DNA of 64,000 nt from a bacterium (GCA_016125155.1 WGMI01000012.1:1-64000), one strand, 5' to 3'; counted from the stretch's first letter, positions 15,939-26,388 are shown. Translations and numbers: made by a program. Notes: generated from the sequence alone by a model not told the origin.

Positions 15939-18575
15939 TTATTCGGCCAATCTGGATTCGGTTTCGCCCATAGATCGGAACACCAATTCTCCTGCAACAT
16001 CGACATCGAGCAAGACCACTGAATCGGAACTCAACCGCCCCGACAAGAGCTCCTTCGACAAGGGGTTGAGCACTTCGCGTTGCAGGGTGCGCTTGAGCGG
16101 GCGCGCACCAAAAGCGGGGTCAAATCCGTGATCGGCCAATCGGCGCACAGCGGCATCGGTGGCGTCGAGGGTGATGTCCTGTTTGAGCAGGAGGTTCTGA
16201 ATCAGTTTGAGTTGCAGTCGAGCAATCGACAACACTTCCCGTTCGCCCAGGGGCGCAAACAACAGCACTTCGTCCATGCGGTTAAGGAATTCGGGACGCA
16301 AAGCCGTTCTGAGCTGTTCGATCAAAGCGTTTCGGGTCTCGTCGAACAGGAGTTCTCTGCGCGCGGCGGAGCCCGATTGGTATTCGGCGGTCCCCAGCCT
16401 TTCTTGAATCAGCTCAGACCCGAAGTTGGAGGTCATAATGACCAAAGTATTGCGGAAGTTGGCGACCCGCCCTTTGTTGTCGGTGAGGCGGCCTTCGTCC
16501 AAAACCTGCAATAAGAGGTTGAACACATCGGGATGCGCTTTTTCAATCTCGTCGAGCAAAACGATCGAATAGGGCTTTCTCCGCACCGCTTCGGTCAGTT
16601 GTCCGCCCTCTTCGTAACCCACGTACCCGGGGGGCGCCCCCACCAACCGGCTGACCGAATGCCGTTCTTGGTATTCGCTCATATCGATGCGGGTCAATGC
16701 GGTTTCGTCGTTGAATAGATAGTCCGCCAAGGCCTTGGCCAATTCGGTTTTGCCCACCCCGGTGGGGCCGAGAAACAAGAACGAGCCGATGGGGCGCTTT
16801 TCGTCGCTCATGCCCGCACGGTTGCGGCGAATGGCATCCGAAACAGCGGCGATGGCTTCGTCTTGACCGACCATTCGCTTGTGCAATTCCGTTTCGAGCG
16901 ACAGCAGCTTTTCGCGCTCGCTCTGCATCATCCGGCTCACGGGAATCCCCGTCCAACGACTGACCACCTCGGCAATGTCTTCGGCTTCTACTTCTTCCTT
17001 GATCAGGATGCTGCTTTGCTGCAATTCGGCCAATTGGCGCTCCCACTCCCGGAGCTGAGCCTCGGTTTCCTGAAGCCGTCCATACCGGATTTCGGCCACC
17101 TTTCCATAGTCCCCAGCCCGCTCGGCTTGCTCGGCTTCGAGTTTGAGCTTTTCGCGTTGTTCTTTTTGTTCTTGGATGCCGTCGACCACTTCTTTTTCCC
17201 GATTCCAGCGCGCCATCAGCCCATTGCGCTCTTCGCGCAGATTGGCGAGCTCTTCGTTCAAAAAGGCCATCTTCTTGGCGTCGTTCTCGCGTTTGATGGC
17301 CTCGAGTTCGATTTCCAGGTGGGTGATTTTCCGGTCGAGCAGATCGATGGATTCGGGTTTGGAGTTGATTTCCATTCGGAGACGGGCCGCGGCTTCGTCG
17401 ACCAGGTCGATGGCTTTGTCGGGCAAGAAGCGGTCGGTAATGTACCGCTGCGAGAGCCGCACTGCCTGGAGAATGGCCTCGTCTTTAATCCGCACTTTGT
17501 GGTGGGACTCATAGCGCTCTTTGATGCCACGCATAATCGAAATGGCCGAGTCGGTATCGGGTTCTTCGACCATGACCTTTTGGAAACGGCGTTCGAGTGC
17601 CTTGTCTTTTTCGAAGTACTTCTGGTACTCGTTGAGCGTGGTGGCTCCAATAGCCCGCAACTCGCCCCGGGCCAGGGCGGGCTTCAGAATGTTGGCGGCG
17701 TCCATGGCTCCTTCGCCTCCACCAGCGCCGACCAGTGTGTGGATTTCGTCGATAAACAACACGATCTGCCCGTCTGCGTCAATCACTTCCTTGACCACGG
17801 CCTTGAGCCGTTCCTCGAACTCTCCCTTGTATTTGGCCCCAGCCACCAGCGCGCCCATATCGAGGCTGTAGACTTTTTTGTCCTTGAGATTTTCAGGCAC
17901 ATCGCCCGAAACGATGCGGTGCGCTAAACCTTCGGCGATGGCGGTCTTGCCCACCCCGGGCTCCCCGATCAGGATGGGGTTGTTCTTGGTGCGCCGACTG
18001 AGGATTTGCAGCACGCGCCGAATTTCTTCATCTCGACCAATCACGGGATCGAGCTTTCCCTGAAGGGCTCCCTCGTTGAGATTGCGTGCATATTTTTCGA
18101 GCGATTGGTATTGCGCCTCGGCTCCAGGGGTTTGGGCGCTGTGCCCTTTGCGCAGAGACCGCACGGCCTCGATAAAACCGTTTTCGGTCAACCCGGCATC
18201 GCGCAACATTTGACCTGCGCTTTCTTTAGAGCGCAGAATGGAGAGCAACAACACTTCGATGGAAACATAGGCATCACCAAATTCTGACCGGGCTTCTTCG
18301 GCCTTTGCCAAGATGCGGGCAGCCTCGGTCGAGAGGTGCAGTTGGCCACCTTCTGCTGTAGGCAAAGATTCGAGGCTACGATCGAGTACCGCCTTGACAC
18401 GGTCCATGGTTCCCACAGTCTTTTGAAAGACATAGGCTGAGAATTCCGGATCCGCTTCAAATACGCCCTTGAGCAGGTGCAAGGGTTCAAGGCTCGGATG
18501 ATTGTGCCCCAAGGCCCATTGCTGGGCTCTTTGGACGACTTCTTGAGATTTAACGGTAAAACGATCCAGATTCAT
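15939..18575 (-). CDS. clpB: ATP-dependent disaggregase ClpB
   Basis: The 878-aa product is the hexameric AAA+ disaggregase that works with DnaK/DnaJ to rescue aggregated proteins. In order it has a Clp N-terminal repeat domain (1-145), AAA1 with Walker [17 protein letters not shown] near residue 204 and Walker [15 protein letters not shown], a coiled-coil middle domain (about 405-530), and AAA2 with [17 protein letters not shown] near residue 605 and a C-terminal small domain. Full-length and intact. The minus-strand gene is convergent with the T9SS beta-helix gene. An inverted repeat upstream (18632-18659) may control heat-shock expression. Confidence 0.98.
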   Translation of the reverse strand: MNLDRFTVKSQEVVQRAQQWALGHNHPSLEPLHLLKGVFEADPEFSAYVFQKTVGTMDRVKAVLDRSLESLPTAEGGQLHLSTEAARILAKAEEARSEFGDAYVSIEVLLLSILRSKESAGQMLRDAGLTENGFIEAVRSLRKGHSAQTPGAEAQYQSLEKYARNLNEGALQGKLDPVIGRDEEIRRVLQILSRRTKNNPILIGEPGVGKTAIAEGLAHRIVSGDVPENLKDKKVYSLDMGALVAGAKYKGEFEERLKAVVKEVIDADGQIVLFIDEIHTLVGAGGGEGAMDAANILKPALARGELRAIGATTLNEYQKYFEKDKALERRFQKVMVEEPDTDSAISIMRGIKERYESHHKVRIKDEAILQAVRLSQRYITDRFLPDKAIDLVDEAAARLRMEINSKPESIDLLDRKITHLEIELEAIKRENDAKKMAFLNEELANLREERNGLMARWNREKEVVDGIQEQKEQREKLKLEAEQAERAGDYGKVAEIRYGRLQETEAQLREWERQLAELQQSSILIKEEVEAEDIAEVVSRWTGIPVSRMMQSEREKLLSLETELHKRMVGQDEAIAAVSDAIRRNRAGMSDEKRPIGSFLFLGPTGVGKTELAKALADYLFNDETALTRIDMSEYQERHSVSRLVGAPPGYVGYEEGGQLTEAVRRKPYSIVLLDEIEKAHPDVFNLLLQVLDEGRLTDNKGRVANFRNTLVIMTSNFGSELIQERLGTAEYQSGSAARRELLFDETRNALIEQLRTALRPEFLNRMDEVLLFAPLGEREVLSIARLQLKLIQNLLLKQDITLDATDAAVRRLADHGFDPAFGARPLKRTLQREVLNPLSKELLSGRLSSDSVVLLDVDVAGELVFRSMGETESRLAE

Positions 18576-18631
18576 GAACAGGGTTTTCCTGGCTCAGCGC
18601 AAACGCGGTTCCAAACCCCCAGAGCACGGTT

Positions 18632-18659
18632 AATCTGACAAAGTGACATTTATCAGATT
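18632..18659. promoter_or_regulatory. Inverted repeat in the clpB promoter region
   Basis: AATCTGA (18632-18638) and TCAGATT (18653-18659) are exact inverted copies with a 14-nt spacer that contains the direct repeat TGACA-AAG-TGACA across 18636-18648. The element lies 56 bp upstream of the clpB ATG. It differs from the CIRCE element (TTAGCACTC-N9-GAGTGCTAA). Confidence 0.45.
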
Positions 18660-18683
18660 GACAATTAAGTCATTAAGGCATAA

Positions 18684-18707
18684 AAAAGGCCGCAAAAGCG
18701 GCCTTTT
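18684..18707 (-). terminator. Intrinsic terminator of the large T9SS protein gene
   Basis: AAAAGGCCGC (18684-18693), loop AAAA, GCGGCCTTTT (18698-18707). Read on the minus strand, the stem is followed by a T-run, placing it about 20 bp after the stop of the minus-strand T9SS gene. Confidence 0.9.
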
Positions 18708-18728
18708 CCGTCTTTCCGTCAGGAGACT

Positions 18729-21700
18729 TCACCGATCGATAAGCAAGCGCTTGGCGATCCGCGCTCCATCTACTTCGATCAGGACCATATACATCCCCTT
18801 GGCCCAACCCTGGGTTGGGATTTCCATGCTGTGGGCTCCGGGGGCGAACGATTCAGCCGTGCTGTGCAAGACCTGTCCATACAGGTTGAATGCCGTTACA
18901 CGCACTTCTGAGCGCTGTTTGAGGTTGAAGTCGAAACGGGTCCAATCTCGGGTGGGATTGGGGTACAACTCGCTCAACTCGATTTGGGCGATGATCTGTT
19001 CTTCCAGACCTACGTAGTACTGAACCGGCGCATTGGTCACTTTGAAACAGAAATTGTCGATCGACCAGCCCTCGTATTGGATGCCCTGATCGGATCCAAA
19101 TCGGAATCGGAAAATGACGTTGCCATCGTACGGAATCCGAACCACGAGCGAAGCGGGTTTCCAACCGTTGGAGCGATACGACCACCCCGGTTTGATGACG
19201 TCGAGGGCTGTGATGTACTGGGTGTTGAACCAGTTGCCTTGAACATTGCCCAGGGACTGCCAGGTGATGCCCCCATCCATGGTAATGTCTATGGTGCCTC
19301 CGTCGTGGAAGCGCTCGGTGTCGTAGTTGTGCATGAACTCAAACCGATACTTGCTCGCTGAATCGACGGCAAAAGCCGGGGTGAATAGAGCGGACGAATC
19401 TCGGTTGCGGTAGTCTTGGCTCAAGCGGGTCATCCAGGCATTCGGTCCGCTAAAGGCGCCGCTGAGGTTGGCCTGGCCAGGGGTTCCTTTTTCCCAGAAG
19501 GTGAGACCATCGGCGTAGGTCGCGTAGTTCAAGGTCAGCCATTGGGGCAGGGCCGGATTGTCAAAATTGTCGCAGTAGCCATTGGTGTCGAGGTTGCTCA
19601 CTACGTTCAAAATGACCACTGGATCGCACAAAGAGTCGTCGCTCGGTAGATCGTCGTTGAGCCGGCCGTTCGGGAAACGGGTGCGCATGCAGATGTTGTG
19701 CTGACCACTGGTGGAATTCAACCAAGGCACCTGAATGGTATCCCAGCGCGATTGTCCGCGCTGCAAGGGGGGCGAGAAACGGTACTGCTGAGAGGCCAGG
19801 AACGTACCGTCGATCCAAACGCTCACCTCGCAGGAATCCAGAGGGCGGGCACCAGTGTTCTCGATCCGGGCCATCACCTGATTGGTTCCGGGAACGGGCA
19901 GATTGGCTACCAAACGCGCATCGATCGGGGCGGCGCTGTACTGCGGGGGGACGTAGATTTCGACCCCATCTATTTCAAAGCCCGACGCAACGCTCGACGC
20001 GTCCGAACGAACAATGAGGCGCAGCGCCAGTGGAGCCGCTTGGTTGTTTTGGAAGAGCAGGGGATAGGAGGCCAATACCCAACCACCGGTATTTCCTTCC
20101 CAGGCCGCTGTGTTCGAAAATGCCGTACTGGCTGCGGTTCCAAAGGTGGTGTTCGAATACCAATTCGGATAGCCTGGAATAGTATTGGCATCGCCCACCG
20201 GTTGCCATTGTCCTCCGCTGAAATACTCCAGTCTGGCTGCATCTCCAGGGGCGAGATTGAACTTCATCCAAAAGCGCACTTCGGCGCTTTGAATCGAATC
20301 GAATCCAAAGAAGCGCGGGAAACGGAGAATTTCGACCGAACTCTCGCGGTAGTTTCCGTTGGGATTGGTCTTCCACCAGCGTGTTCCCGATTGGGCTCCG
20401 GTTCCGTTGGCCTTACTCCACAGTCGGTAGGTCCGATCGGGCGAAGGGTTGGCGGTTAGCACAAAACCGTGCTCGTCTTCTGCGCAGCTTTCAAAATCCG
20501 TGGAGAAGGGAATGGGCAGATCGTTGAAGCCGGTAATCTTTTTACAGAACTCGTTGTTGAACGTATTGACGTCTCCGGCCACATTGGTTTTGGCGCAGAT
20601 CAACTGAGCCCCCCGAACGTAGGCGGGAAGGGTAGCAAAGGTGTAGTTGGTCGAAGCACCGGGAGCGAGGGTTCCTGTCCATGTGGCGGTGTAGGTCAGC
20701 GGAGTTCCCGCGCCCGGACCGCAGGTTGGTGTCAGGATCAATTCAATCGGAATGCTGGTCAGCGCAGTGCTGCCATAGTTCTGAATAACCAAGACCGGTC
20801 CTGTGGTGGCAGGAATCTGGAGACCGACGTTCGGGGTGGTGATGTTGACAATACCGGCATCGTTGGCAATGCGGTTGTAGATCTGCAATTTGTCGATGGC
20901 GGCATCGGCTGCGGAACCGTTCGAAGATTTCTGAGCGAGAATCCGCAATTGAATGGTTTGCCCCACGTAGGCGGACAAATCATTTCTGCGGAGGACCCAG
21001 GCGTCAAATTCGTTGAGTTGTTGGGTGGCGATGGACGTGCCCACAGTGGTAAACGTATTCGCGGTTTCGGGTTTTACCTGAACCGTAATGCCCCCGGCAT
21101 TGGCGCCATACAGGTGGTAGAAGAAATCGAAATAAGGTTCAGTCAAGGTGCCCAAATCGATGCACTCACTGATCAACACCGCTGTACTCGGCGAAGCCCC
21201 GTTGTTGCCTTCTGTATACAAATAGTTGTTGCTAAGGCTGTAACCTCCATCAGGACCCGTCTGGTTGGTTGGGGTTAAGCCGCGGCCTACATACCACGAG
21301 AAGTTGTTGGGATCGGTATTGGCTGGGAGAATGCTCCAATCAGTCGTCCCGATATTGCCCGGATTGGCCGCCGTATTGTTTCCGGCACTGGCCGTGGGGC
21401 CGTCGAAATCGAGGATGTAGGGGAACCCGCTGATGGCCGGATCGTGGTCGATGGTCCGGGGGCCGAGGCTGTTGTTGCTCATATCGGCATCGCCGGGCAG
21501 TTCGGTAAACACCGAAATAGAGTGTTGCTGGAACGCGCTTAGATTGGCTTTGGGACCAAACGTAAAGGTGGTCGATTGCCCGAGGGCGAGGTTGGCTACA
21601 ATGGTATCGCGAACAATGGTCCCGTTCAAGTTGAAGGCCACGGGAATAGTCGTGGTGGGCACGCACCCGAGGTTTTTCACGGTGATGGTCACGTCGGTGG

Positions 21701-23492
21701 TGGCAGAATACGAGCAAAAGCCGTTGACCGGGGCCGTAAAGGCCACCATTTCCATATCGTTGGCCACGGGCTCGTAGATGCGCAGGTCGTCGATGGCCAT
21801 GTCGCCATTGGCGCCATTGCCATAGGTTCCCGTAAAGCGGATCCGAATGATTTTGCCGATAAACGGAGTCAAATCGACGGTGTTCTTCAACCAAGCCGCA
21901 GCCTGCGAAGTCTGGGTCTGACCCGCGACCACCTGTACGCCATTGTACCACAAAGCAGTAGTAGCTCCTGTATCGACATCGACGCGCAGATTGCCCATAT
22001 TGTTGCCAAACTTGTGGTACCAGTAGTCCAGCGAAACGCAGGAAGTAAAGCCCGAGCGCAAGTCAATACACGGGGTAATCAGCTGAGTGCTCGGGGGGTT
22101 GCCCGTTTGGCTGGTCTCCATATACACGTACTTGCCCCCTCCGGTGGTGTGGTCGCCGCTTGGGCCGGTGCTCGAACTCGGATGCGTGCCCTGACGGATG
22201 CTCCATCCAAAGCCGGAAGAGGTCGGGTTGGGAGAAATTTCCCAGTTGTCGGTGGGAAAAACAGGAAAAGTGCCCCGGTGGGTCGTACCCGTCGAGCCCG
22301 TACCCGTGCCCGCAATCCACTCCGAGCCTTCAAAATTTTCTGTCCAGGGAAATGTACCCACCAAGGTCGGCGAAGCCCCACAGTTGACCGAGCCGCATTT
22401 GCTCGGCAAACTGTTGATGATCCAGAAGGTATAGTAGGTTCCCACCGCAGAAGGCAATCGCCGCCCCGTGCCCACACAAGAGTTGTCTTCAACGTACACG
22501 TAGTACTCGACCGTGTCGCCCAAGGCCAACAAACCTATAGGCATGCTGTATTCGTAGCGGTTGGGTCCAGCCCCGGTATTTAAGGTCATGGCGGCGGTGT
22601 CAAACACCCCACCGTTGATGCGGTAAATGACCGAAGCCGAGCCGATGCCCGAAGCATCGGTAGCATCTATGCCAAACTTGGGTGTATTCGAGCTGAGCAC
22701 CGAACCCTGAGGCTGGTTGTCGTAGCAGGGAATGGGAGGAGGGACCAAATTGAAGCTGACCACCGGTGGGTTGATTTCGCAGGGAGCGGCCAATACCTCA
22801 ATGTCGTCTACGAACCAGTTGTCAAAGGCAGCCGTAGCAGCCGGGGGCAAAATGTTGCCGAGGTTCGACTTGAACACAAACCGCAGTTTGACTTGGGGAA
22901 AACCACTCATCCCCCCGATCAAGGCCGATATATTGAAATCTTCGCGCACCCATTGGGCGTTGGTGGCATTGAGGGGGGCGGTGTTGGTTCCCCAGATGCT
23001 CGCGTCGCTTCCGTACGAGAGGATGTTGAAATAGTTGGTCCCCGCGAAGTTGGGCGACCCTCCGAGATAGTGTGTTCCAATGACCTGCGACCAGGTGGTT
23101 CCGTTGTTGTTCGATGCGTAGATTTCACAGCGCATGGTGGGGTGCACCAGCGATTTGTGGAAAAAACTCAACAGAACAAAGGGGTTGCCTACGGTGCTGA
23201 ACGCGTTGGTCTCAAAGACGACGGTGTCTGAGTAGCCTACAGGGGTTTCGGCGTGATACGACAACCCGGGAGACAGGAACGTCGCATTGGTGTCGTTCCA
23301 AGAAAATAGACCCGGGCCCGTCGGAATCGCCAAAGACGACTGAGAGCCCCCCCGACTGGTCGAGGTGCCTTGAATGGGGGCCGTATCGAAATCTTCATCG
23401 TATACCACAGTTTGGGCTTGGCTCTGATCAAGGCTCAGACCCGCGGCCATCAACAAGGCGAACGATCGAATCACAAGGTTGCGGTGCATCAT
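18729..23492 (-). CDS. Large T9SS-secreted multidomain protein
   Basis: The 1587-aa product has a signal peptide (MMHRNLVIRSFALLMAAGLS, cleavage near SQAQT) and a T9SS type A sorting domain at the end (SELYPNPTRDWTRFDF, VTAFNLYGQVLHS, GWAKGMYMVLIEV, RIAKRLLIDR). Between them are at least four jelly-roll or MAM-like beta-sandwich modules, each with a DFD/DFE-type start and a GP(S/D)G(D/G) loop, for example FPWTENFEGSEW and PYILDFDGPTASAG. They alternate with CARDB-like adhesion modules (NDMEMVAFTAPVNG, NDAGIVNITTPNVG). The pattern suggests a surface adhesin or carbohydrate-binding protein; no catalytic domain is recognised. A double ATG at 23487-23492 leaves a one-residue uncertainty in the start. 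Confidence 0.85.
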   Translation of the reverse strand: MMHRNLVIRSFALLMAAGLSLDQSQAQTVVYDEDFDTAPIQGTSTSRGGSQSSLAIPTGPGLFSWNDTNATFLSPGLSYHAETPVGYSDTVVFETNAFSTVGNPFVLLSFFHKSLVHPTMRCEIYASNNNGTTWSQVIGTHYLGGSPNFAGTNYFNILSYGSDASIWGTNTAPLNATNAQWVREDFNISALIGGMSGFPQVKLRFVFKSNLGNILPPAATAAFDNWFVDDIEVLAAPCEINPPVVSFNLVPPPIPCYDNQPQGSVLSSNTPKFGIDATDASGIGSASVIYRINGGVFDTAAMTLNTGAGPNRYEYSMPIGLLALGDTVEYYVYVEDNSCVGTGRRLPSAVGTYYTFWIINSLPSKCGSVNCGASPTLVGTFPWTENFEGSEWIAGTGTGSTGTTHRGTFPVFPTDNWEISPNPTSSGFGWSIRQGTHPSSSTGPSGDHTTGGGKYVYMETSQTGNPPSTQLITPCIDLRSGFTSCVSLDYWYHKFGNNMGNLRVDVDTGATTALWYNGVQVVAGQTQTSQAAAWLKNTVDLTPFIGKIIRIRFTGTYGNGANGDMAIDDLRIYEPVANDMEMVAFTAPVNGFCSYSATTDVTITVKNLGCVPTTTIPVAFNLNGTIVRDTIVANLALGQSTTFTFGPKANLSAFQQHSISVFTELPGDADMSNNSLGPRTIDHDPAISGFPYILDFDGPTASAGNNTAANPGNIGTTDWSILPANTDPNNFSWYVGRGLTPTNQTGPDGGYSLSNNYLYTEGNNGASPSTAVLISECIDLGTLTEPYFDFFYHLYGANAGGITVQVKPETANTFTTVGTSIATQQLNEFDAWVLRRNDLSAYVGQTIQLRILAQKSSNGSAADAAIDKLQIYNRIANDAGIVNITTPNVGLQIPATTGPVLVIQNYGSTALTSIPIELILTPTCGPGAGTPLTYTATWTGTLAPGASTNYTFATLPAYVRGAQLICAKTNVAGDVNTFNNEFCKKITGFNDLPIPFSTDFESCAEDEHGFVLTANPSPDRTYRLWSKANGTGAQSGTRWWKTNPNGNYRESSVEILRFPRFFGFDSIQSAEVRFWMKFNLAPGDAARLEYFSGGQWQPVGDANTIPGYPNWYSNTTFGTAASTAFSNTAAWEGNTGGWVLASYPLLFQNNQAAPLALRLIVRSDASSVASGFEIDGVEIYVPPQYSAAPIDARLVANLPVPGTNQVMARIENTGARPLDSCEVSVWIDGTFLASQQYRFSPPLQRGQSRWDTIQVPWLNSTSGQHNICMRTRFPNGRLNDDLPSDDSLCDPVVILNVVSNLDTNGYCDNFDNPALPQWLTLNYATYADGLTFWEKGTPGQANLSGAFSGPNAWMTRLSQDYRNRDSSALFTPAFAVDSASKYRFEFMHNYDTERFHDGGTIDITMDGGITWQSLGNVQGNWFNTQYITALDVIKPGWSYRSNGWKPASLVVRIPYDGNVIFRFRFGSDQGIQYEGWSIDNFCFKVTNAPVQYYVGLEEQIIAQIELSELYPNPTRDWTRFDFNLKQRSEVRVTAFNLYGQVLHSTAESFAPGAHSMEIPTQGWAKGMYMVLIEVDGARIAKRLLIDR

Positions 23493-23552
23493 GGAGATGA
23501 GGCGTGCGTTGGTTTGGTAAGTGAATAGACTGGATAAAACAAGCCTATCACG

Positions 23553-23560
23553 CAAATATA
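23553..23560 (-). promoter_or_regulatory. TATATTTG box upstream of the large T9SS gene
   Basis: On the minus strand TATATTTG matches TAnnTTTG perfectly and lies 60 nt before the ATG, in the short gap to the FAH gene. Confidence 0.5.
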
Positions 23561-23636
23561 ACGGAAGCCTGAGCTGAAACCGCCTAAAAAAACAGCCATT
23601 GAGCGATGTCGGACACTCAGTTATTCACCGTTTCGG

Positions 23637-24245
23637 TCATCGGATGTTCAACGTCAACAGACATATTCCATTGAGGAATCCGTTGAGCTGTTGTCCCTTG
23701 CGTACCGGACCGACGCCCGAGGGGGTGCCGGTAAAGAGAAGATCGCCTTGTTTGAGGGTGAAATAGCGCGATACTTCGGCAATCAACCGATCGAACCCGA
23801 AGAGCATTTGATCGCTTTGCCCCTGTTGAACGACCCTTCCGTCCAGATCGAGGGCAAAGTGAAGGGGTTCGGACCCTTGTGTCGGCAGCGGAATCCAGCG
23901 TCCAATGGCCGCACTCCCGTCGAAGGCCTTGGCCTTTTCCCAAGGCAATCCCTTCGATTTCAATTCGTTTTGGAGGCCTCGTGCTGTAAAATCCAGTCCG
24001 ACGGTGATGGCGTCGTAATAGCGATGCGCAAAGCGCTCTTCGATGTTTTTTCCGAGCCGACAAATTCGAAGTACCAATTCGATTTCGTGGTGAATTTCGG
24101 AGTCAAAGTCGGGGACAAAGAACGGCATGCGGCTTGGGATCAAAGCGGTTTCCGGCTTGAGAAATACCACGGGTTCCAAAGGCACGGCGTTGCCGAGTTC
24201 GGAAGCGTGTTCGGCATAGTTCCGCCCGATGCACAGAATCTTCAC
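23637..24245 (-). CDS. Fumarylacetoacetate hydrolase (FAHD1-like) family protein
   Basis: The 202-aa product is a compact FAH-family protein. Motifs are the N-terminal ILCIGRNYAEHASELGN, the acidic metal-binding residues in HHEIELVLRI, GLDFTARGLQNELKSKGLPWEKAKAFDGSA, and LFTGTPSGVGPV at the end. Family members are Mg-dependent acylpyruvate hydrolases, oxaloacetate decarboxylases or isomerases; the substrate cannot be chosen from sequence. The start overlaps the upstream exonuclease gene by 4 bp, which in turn overlaps the E2 gene by 4 bp, so the three are translationally coupled. Confidence 0.9.
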   Translation of the reverse strand: MKILCIGRNYAEHASELGNAVPLEPVVFLKPETALIPSRMPFFVPDFDSEIHHEIELVLRICRLGKNIEERFAHRYYDAITVGLDFTARGLQNELKSKGLPWEKAKAFDGSAAIGRWIPLPTQGSEPLHFALDLDGRVVQQGQSDQMLFGFDRLIAEVSRYFTLKQGDLLFTGTPSGVGPVRKGQQLNGFLNGICLLTLNIR

Positions 24246-25051
24246 AACCGCCCGAGATCGAGTTTAATACGCGTCATGACCCGCTTGGTGTAGAGGGGAA
24301 AATCGGCTCCGAGAATCCAGTCATAATAACCGGGATCGCGGCGGAGCACCTCGGCCACTTCGGTGTTTTTGTATTTGCCAAAGCTGAAGTAGGCGTTGCC
24401 TTTGGCGTTGCGCCGGATATAACCCGCGTAGTCCAGCGAATCGCCTCGGTTCGAAATCCGGCTCAGAAAATCGACGTCGAGTACCTGCTTAAATTCTTCG
24501 AGCTCCACAAACTGTGCTTGATAGCGCTCTACCTGACCGAGCAAGACTTCGAGCGTGGCCTCGGTATCGGCCAGGGCCGAATGCGCGTCTACGAGGTCTT
24601 TGTCGCAATAAAACTTATAGGCCGCCGTCAGATTGCGCGGCTCCATGCGGTGAAAAATATTCATCGCATCGATGGCGCGCCGATCCGACAGATCGATGTC
24701 GGGACCATGGTGATCGACCCGGGCGCGTTCGAACTCTTCGGCCAGCATGGGCAGGTCGAATTTGTTGCTGTTGAACCCCGCCAAGTCGCTGTTCCCAATA
24801 AACTCCGCAATTTCCCGGGCGCGCTGGTAAAAACGCGGCTCATGGGCAACGTGGTGGTCGTAAATGCCGTGGATCTCAGACACCTCTTTGGGAATGGGCA
24901 TTCCGGGGTTGATCAGCCACCGCTTGGCTTCGCGCTGCCCGTCGGGCATCAGTTTGATGGCCCCGATCTCGACAATGCGGTCTTTGACGACATCGGTCCC
25001 CGTGGTTTCGAGGTCAAAAAAGCAGAGCGGGCGCTTGAGCGATAGCATCAA
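24242..25051 (-). CDS. DEDDh 3'-5' exonuclease (DnaQ-like)
   Basis: The 269-aa product has a DnaQ-type exonuclease domain (residues 8-185) with all four acidic residues and the general-base His of the DEDDh class: Asp13 and Glu15 in FFDLETTGT, Asp in NSNKFDLPML, and His...Asp in DAHSALADTEAT. After it comes a ~60-residue C-terminal module (SFGKYKNTEVAEVLRRDPGYYDWIL) seen in exodeoxyribonuclease-like proteins. It probably trims single-stranded DNA or RNA ends rather than serving as the replicative epsilon subunit. It overlaps both neighbours by 4 bp, although neither has a nucleic-acid role. Start is one of two adjacent ATGs. Confidence 0.92.
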   Translation of the reverse strand: MMLSLKRPLCFFDLETTGTDVVKDRIVEIGAIKLMPDGQREAKRWLINPGMPIPKEVSEIHGIYDHHVAHEPRFYQRAREIAEFIGNSDLAGFNSNKFDLPMLAEEFERARVDHHGPDIDLSDRRAIDAMNIFHRMEPRNLTAAYKFYCDKDLVDAHSALADTEATLEVLLGQVERYQAQFVELEEFKQVLDVDFLSRISNRGDSLDYAGYIRRNAKGNAYFSFGKYKNTEVAEVLRRDPGYYDWILGADFPLYTKRVMTRIKLDLGRL

Positions 25052-26388
25052 AGCTCGCGATTGGGGTCAAAGGCTTCGAGGTAGTCCGCTACGCGACGGA
25101 CAAAACTGCCGCCCAAGGCCCCATCCACCACCCGGTGGTCGTACGAATGCGACAGGAACATTTTGTGCCGTATTGCGATGACATCCCCTTCGGGCGTTTC
25201 GATCACCGCGGGTTTTTTGAGGATGGCCCCCGTTGCCATGATCGCCACCTGGGGTTGGTTGATAATGGGCGTACCCAGCACATTGCCGAAGGTTCCCACG
25301 TTGGTTAAGGTGTAGGTTCCGCCCTGGATTTCTTCGGGTTTCAACTTGTTTTGTCGAGCTCTGTTCGCGAGGTCGTTCACCGCTTTGGTCAAACCGAGCA
25401 GACTCAGTCGGTCGGCGTTTTTGATGACGGGTACGATCAAATTCCCACTCGGCAAGGCGGCCGCCATCCCGATGTTGATATCGCGTTTTTTGACGATGTT
25501 GTTGCCATCGACCTGGATGTTGATCATCGGGAAATCTTTGATGGCCCGAACCACGGCCTCGATAAAGACCGGTGTAAAGGTGATTTTCTCGCCCTCTCGC
25601 TTGAGGAAGGAGTCCTTGATGCGGTCCCTCCAGCGCACCAAATTCGTTACGTCGACCTCGACAAACGAGGTCACGTGGGGCGAAACCGATTTGGACATCA
25701 CCATATGCTCGGCGATGAGCTTGCGCATACGGTCCATTTCGATGATTTCGTCACCTGCTCCGAGGCTGACCGGTGCCAGTTGGGGCGCGGATCGCTGAGG
25801 AGTTGTCGAGGTGGTAGCCGGCGTTGCAGCGGCCGGAGCTGCCACAACCGGTGCAGAGGACGCCGCCGTTCCGCGACGGCTCAAATACTGCATCAGGTCG
25901 TTTTTGGTGACCCGGCCTTCGGCTCCGCTGCCCGGAATGGCATCGAGCTCAGTCAAGCCAATGCCTTCTTCTTTCGCGATGTTGCGCACCAAGGGCGAGT
26001 AAAAACGACCGTTGCTCTCTCGGGGAATATCGGTTCCTGCGGTGGCTATCCCGTTGGAGTACACGGCTTCGGCCGCCTGAATGGCTTCTGATGGCGCGGC
26101 TAGGGTAGCGGTATTGGGGGTTTCCGCAACAGCGACAGTGCCCCCAGCGGCGGTTTCGATCAGCGCAATGGCTTGACCGACCTGAACCAGGTCGTTTTCG
26201 TTGAATAGCTTTTTCACCAAAACGCCTTCGACCGGACTCGGTACCTCAGAGTCTACCTTGTCTGTCGCGATTTCGAGCACCGACTCTTCGAGTTCAATGC
26301 GCTCTCCTTCGTTTTTCAGCCACTTGATGATGGTTGCCTCGGCAACGCTTTCGCCCATCTTGGGCATGGTCAGTTCCACCTGTGCCAT
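25048..26388 (-). CDS. 2-oxo acid dehydrogenase E2 component (dihydrolipoamide acyltransferase)
   Basis: The 446-aa product has an N-terminal lipoyl domain with the lipoylated Lys44 in IATDKVDSEVP, an Ala/Thr-rich linker, an E3/E1 peripheral-subunit-binding domain (SPLVRNIAKEEGIGLTELDA, about 131-167), a second Ala/Pro-rich linker, and a catalytic acyltransferase core ending in the active-site motif SYDHRVVDGALGG. It moves acyl groups from the E1-bound intermediate to CoA. The partner E1 and E3 genes are not in the window, so it may belong to the pyruvate, 2-oxoglutarate or branched-chain complex; branched-chain or pyruvate is my guess. First gene of the three-gene coupled group. Confidence 0.93.
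   Translation of the reverse strand: MAQVELTMPKMGESVAEATIIKWLKNEGERIELEESVLEIATDKVDSEVPSPVEGVLVKKLFNENDLVQVGQAIALIETAAGGTVAVAETPNTATLAAPSEAIQAAEAVYSNGIATAGTDIPRESNGRFYSPLVRNIAKEEGIGLTELDAIPGSGAEGRVTKNDLMQYLSRRGTAASSAPVVAAPAAATPATTSTTPQRSAPQLAPVSLGAGDEIIEMDRMRKLIAEHMVMSKSVSPHVTSFVEVDVTNLVRWRDRIKDSFLKREGEKITFTPVFIEAVVRAIKDFPMINIQVDGNNIVKKRDINIGMAAALPSGNLIVPVIKNADRLSLLGLTKAVNDLANRARQNKLKPEEIQGGTYTLTNVGTFGNVLGTPIINQPQVAIMATGAILKKPAVIETPEGDVIAIRHKMFLSHSYDHRVVDGALGGSFVRRVADYLEAFDPNREL

Noticed and set aside
21576-22583. A 335-codon plus-strand open frame
   Set aside because: Antisense to the 1587-aa T9SS gene; no signal peptide, domain or plausible start.
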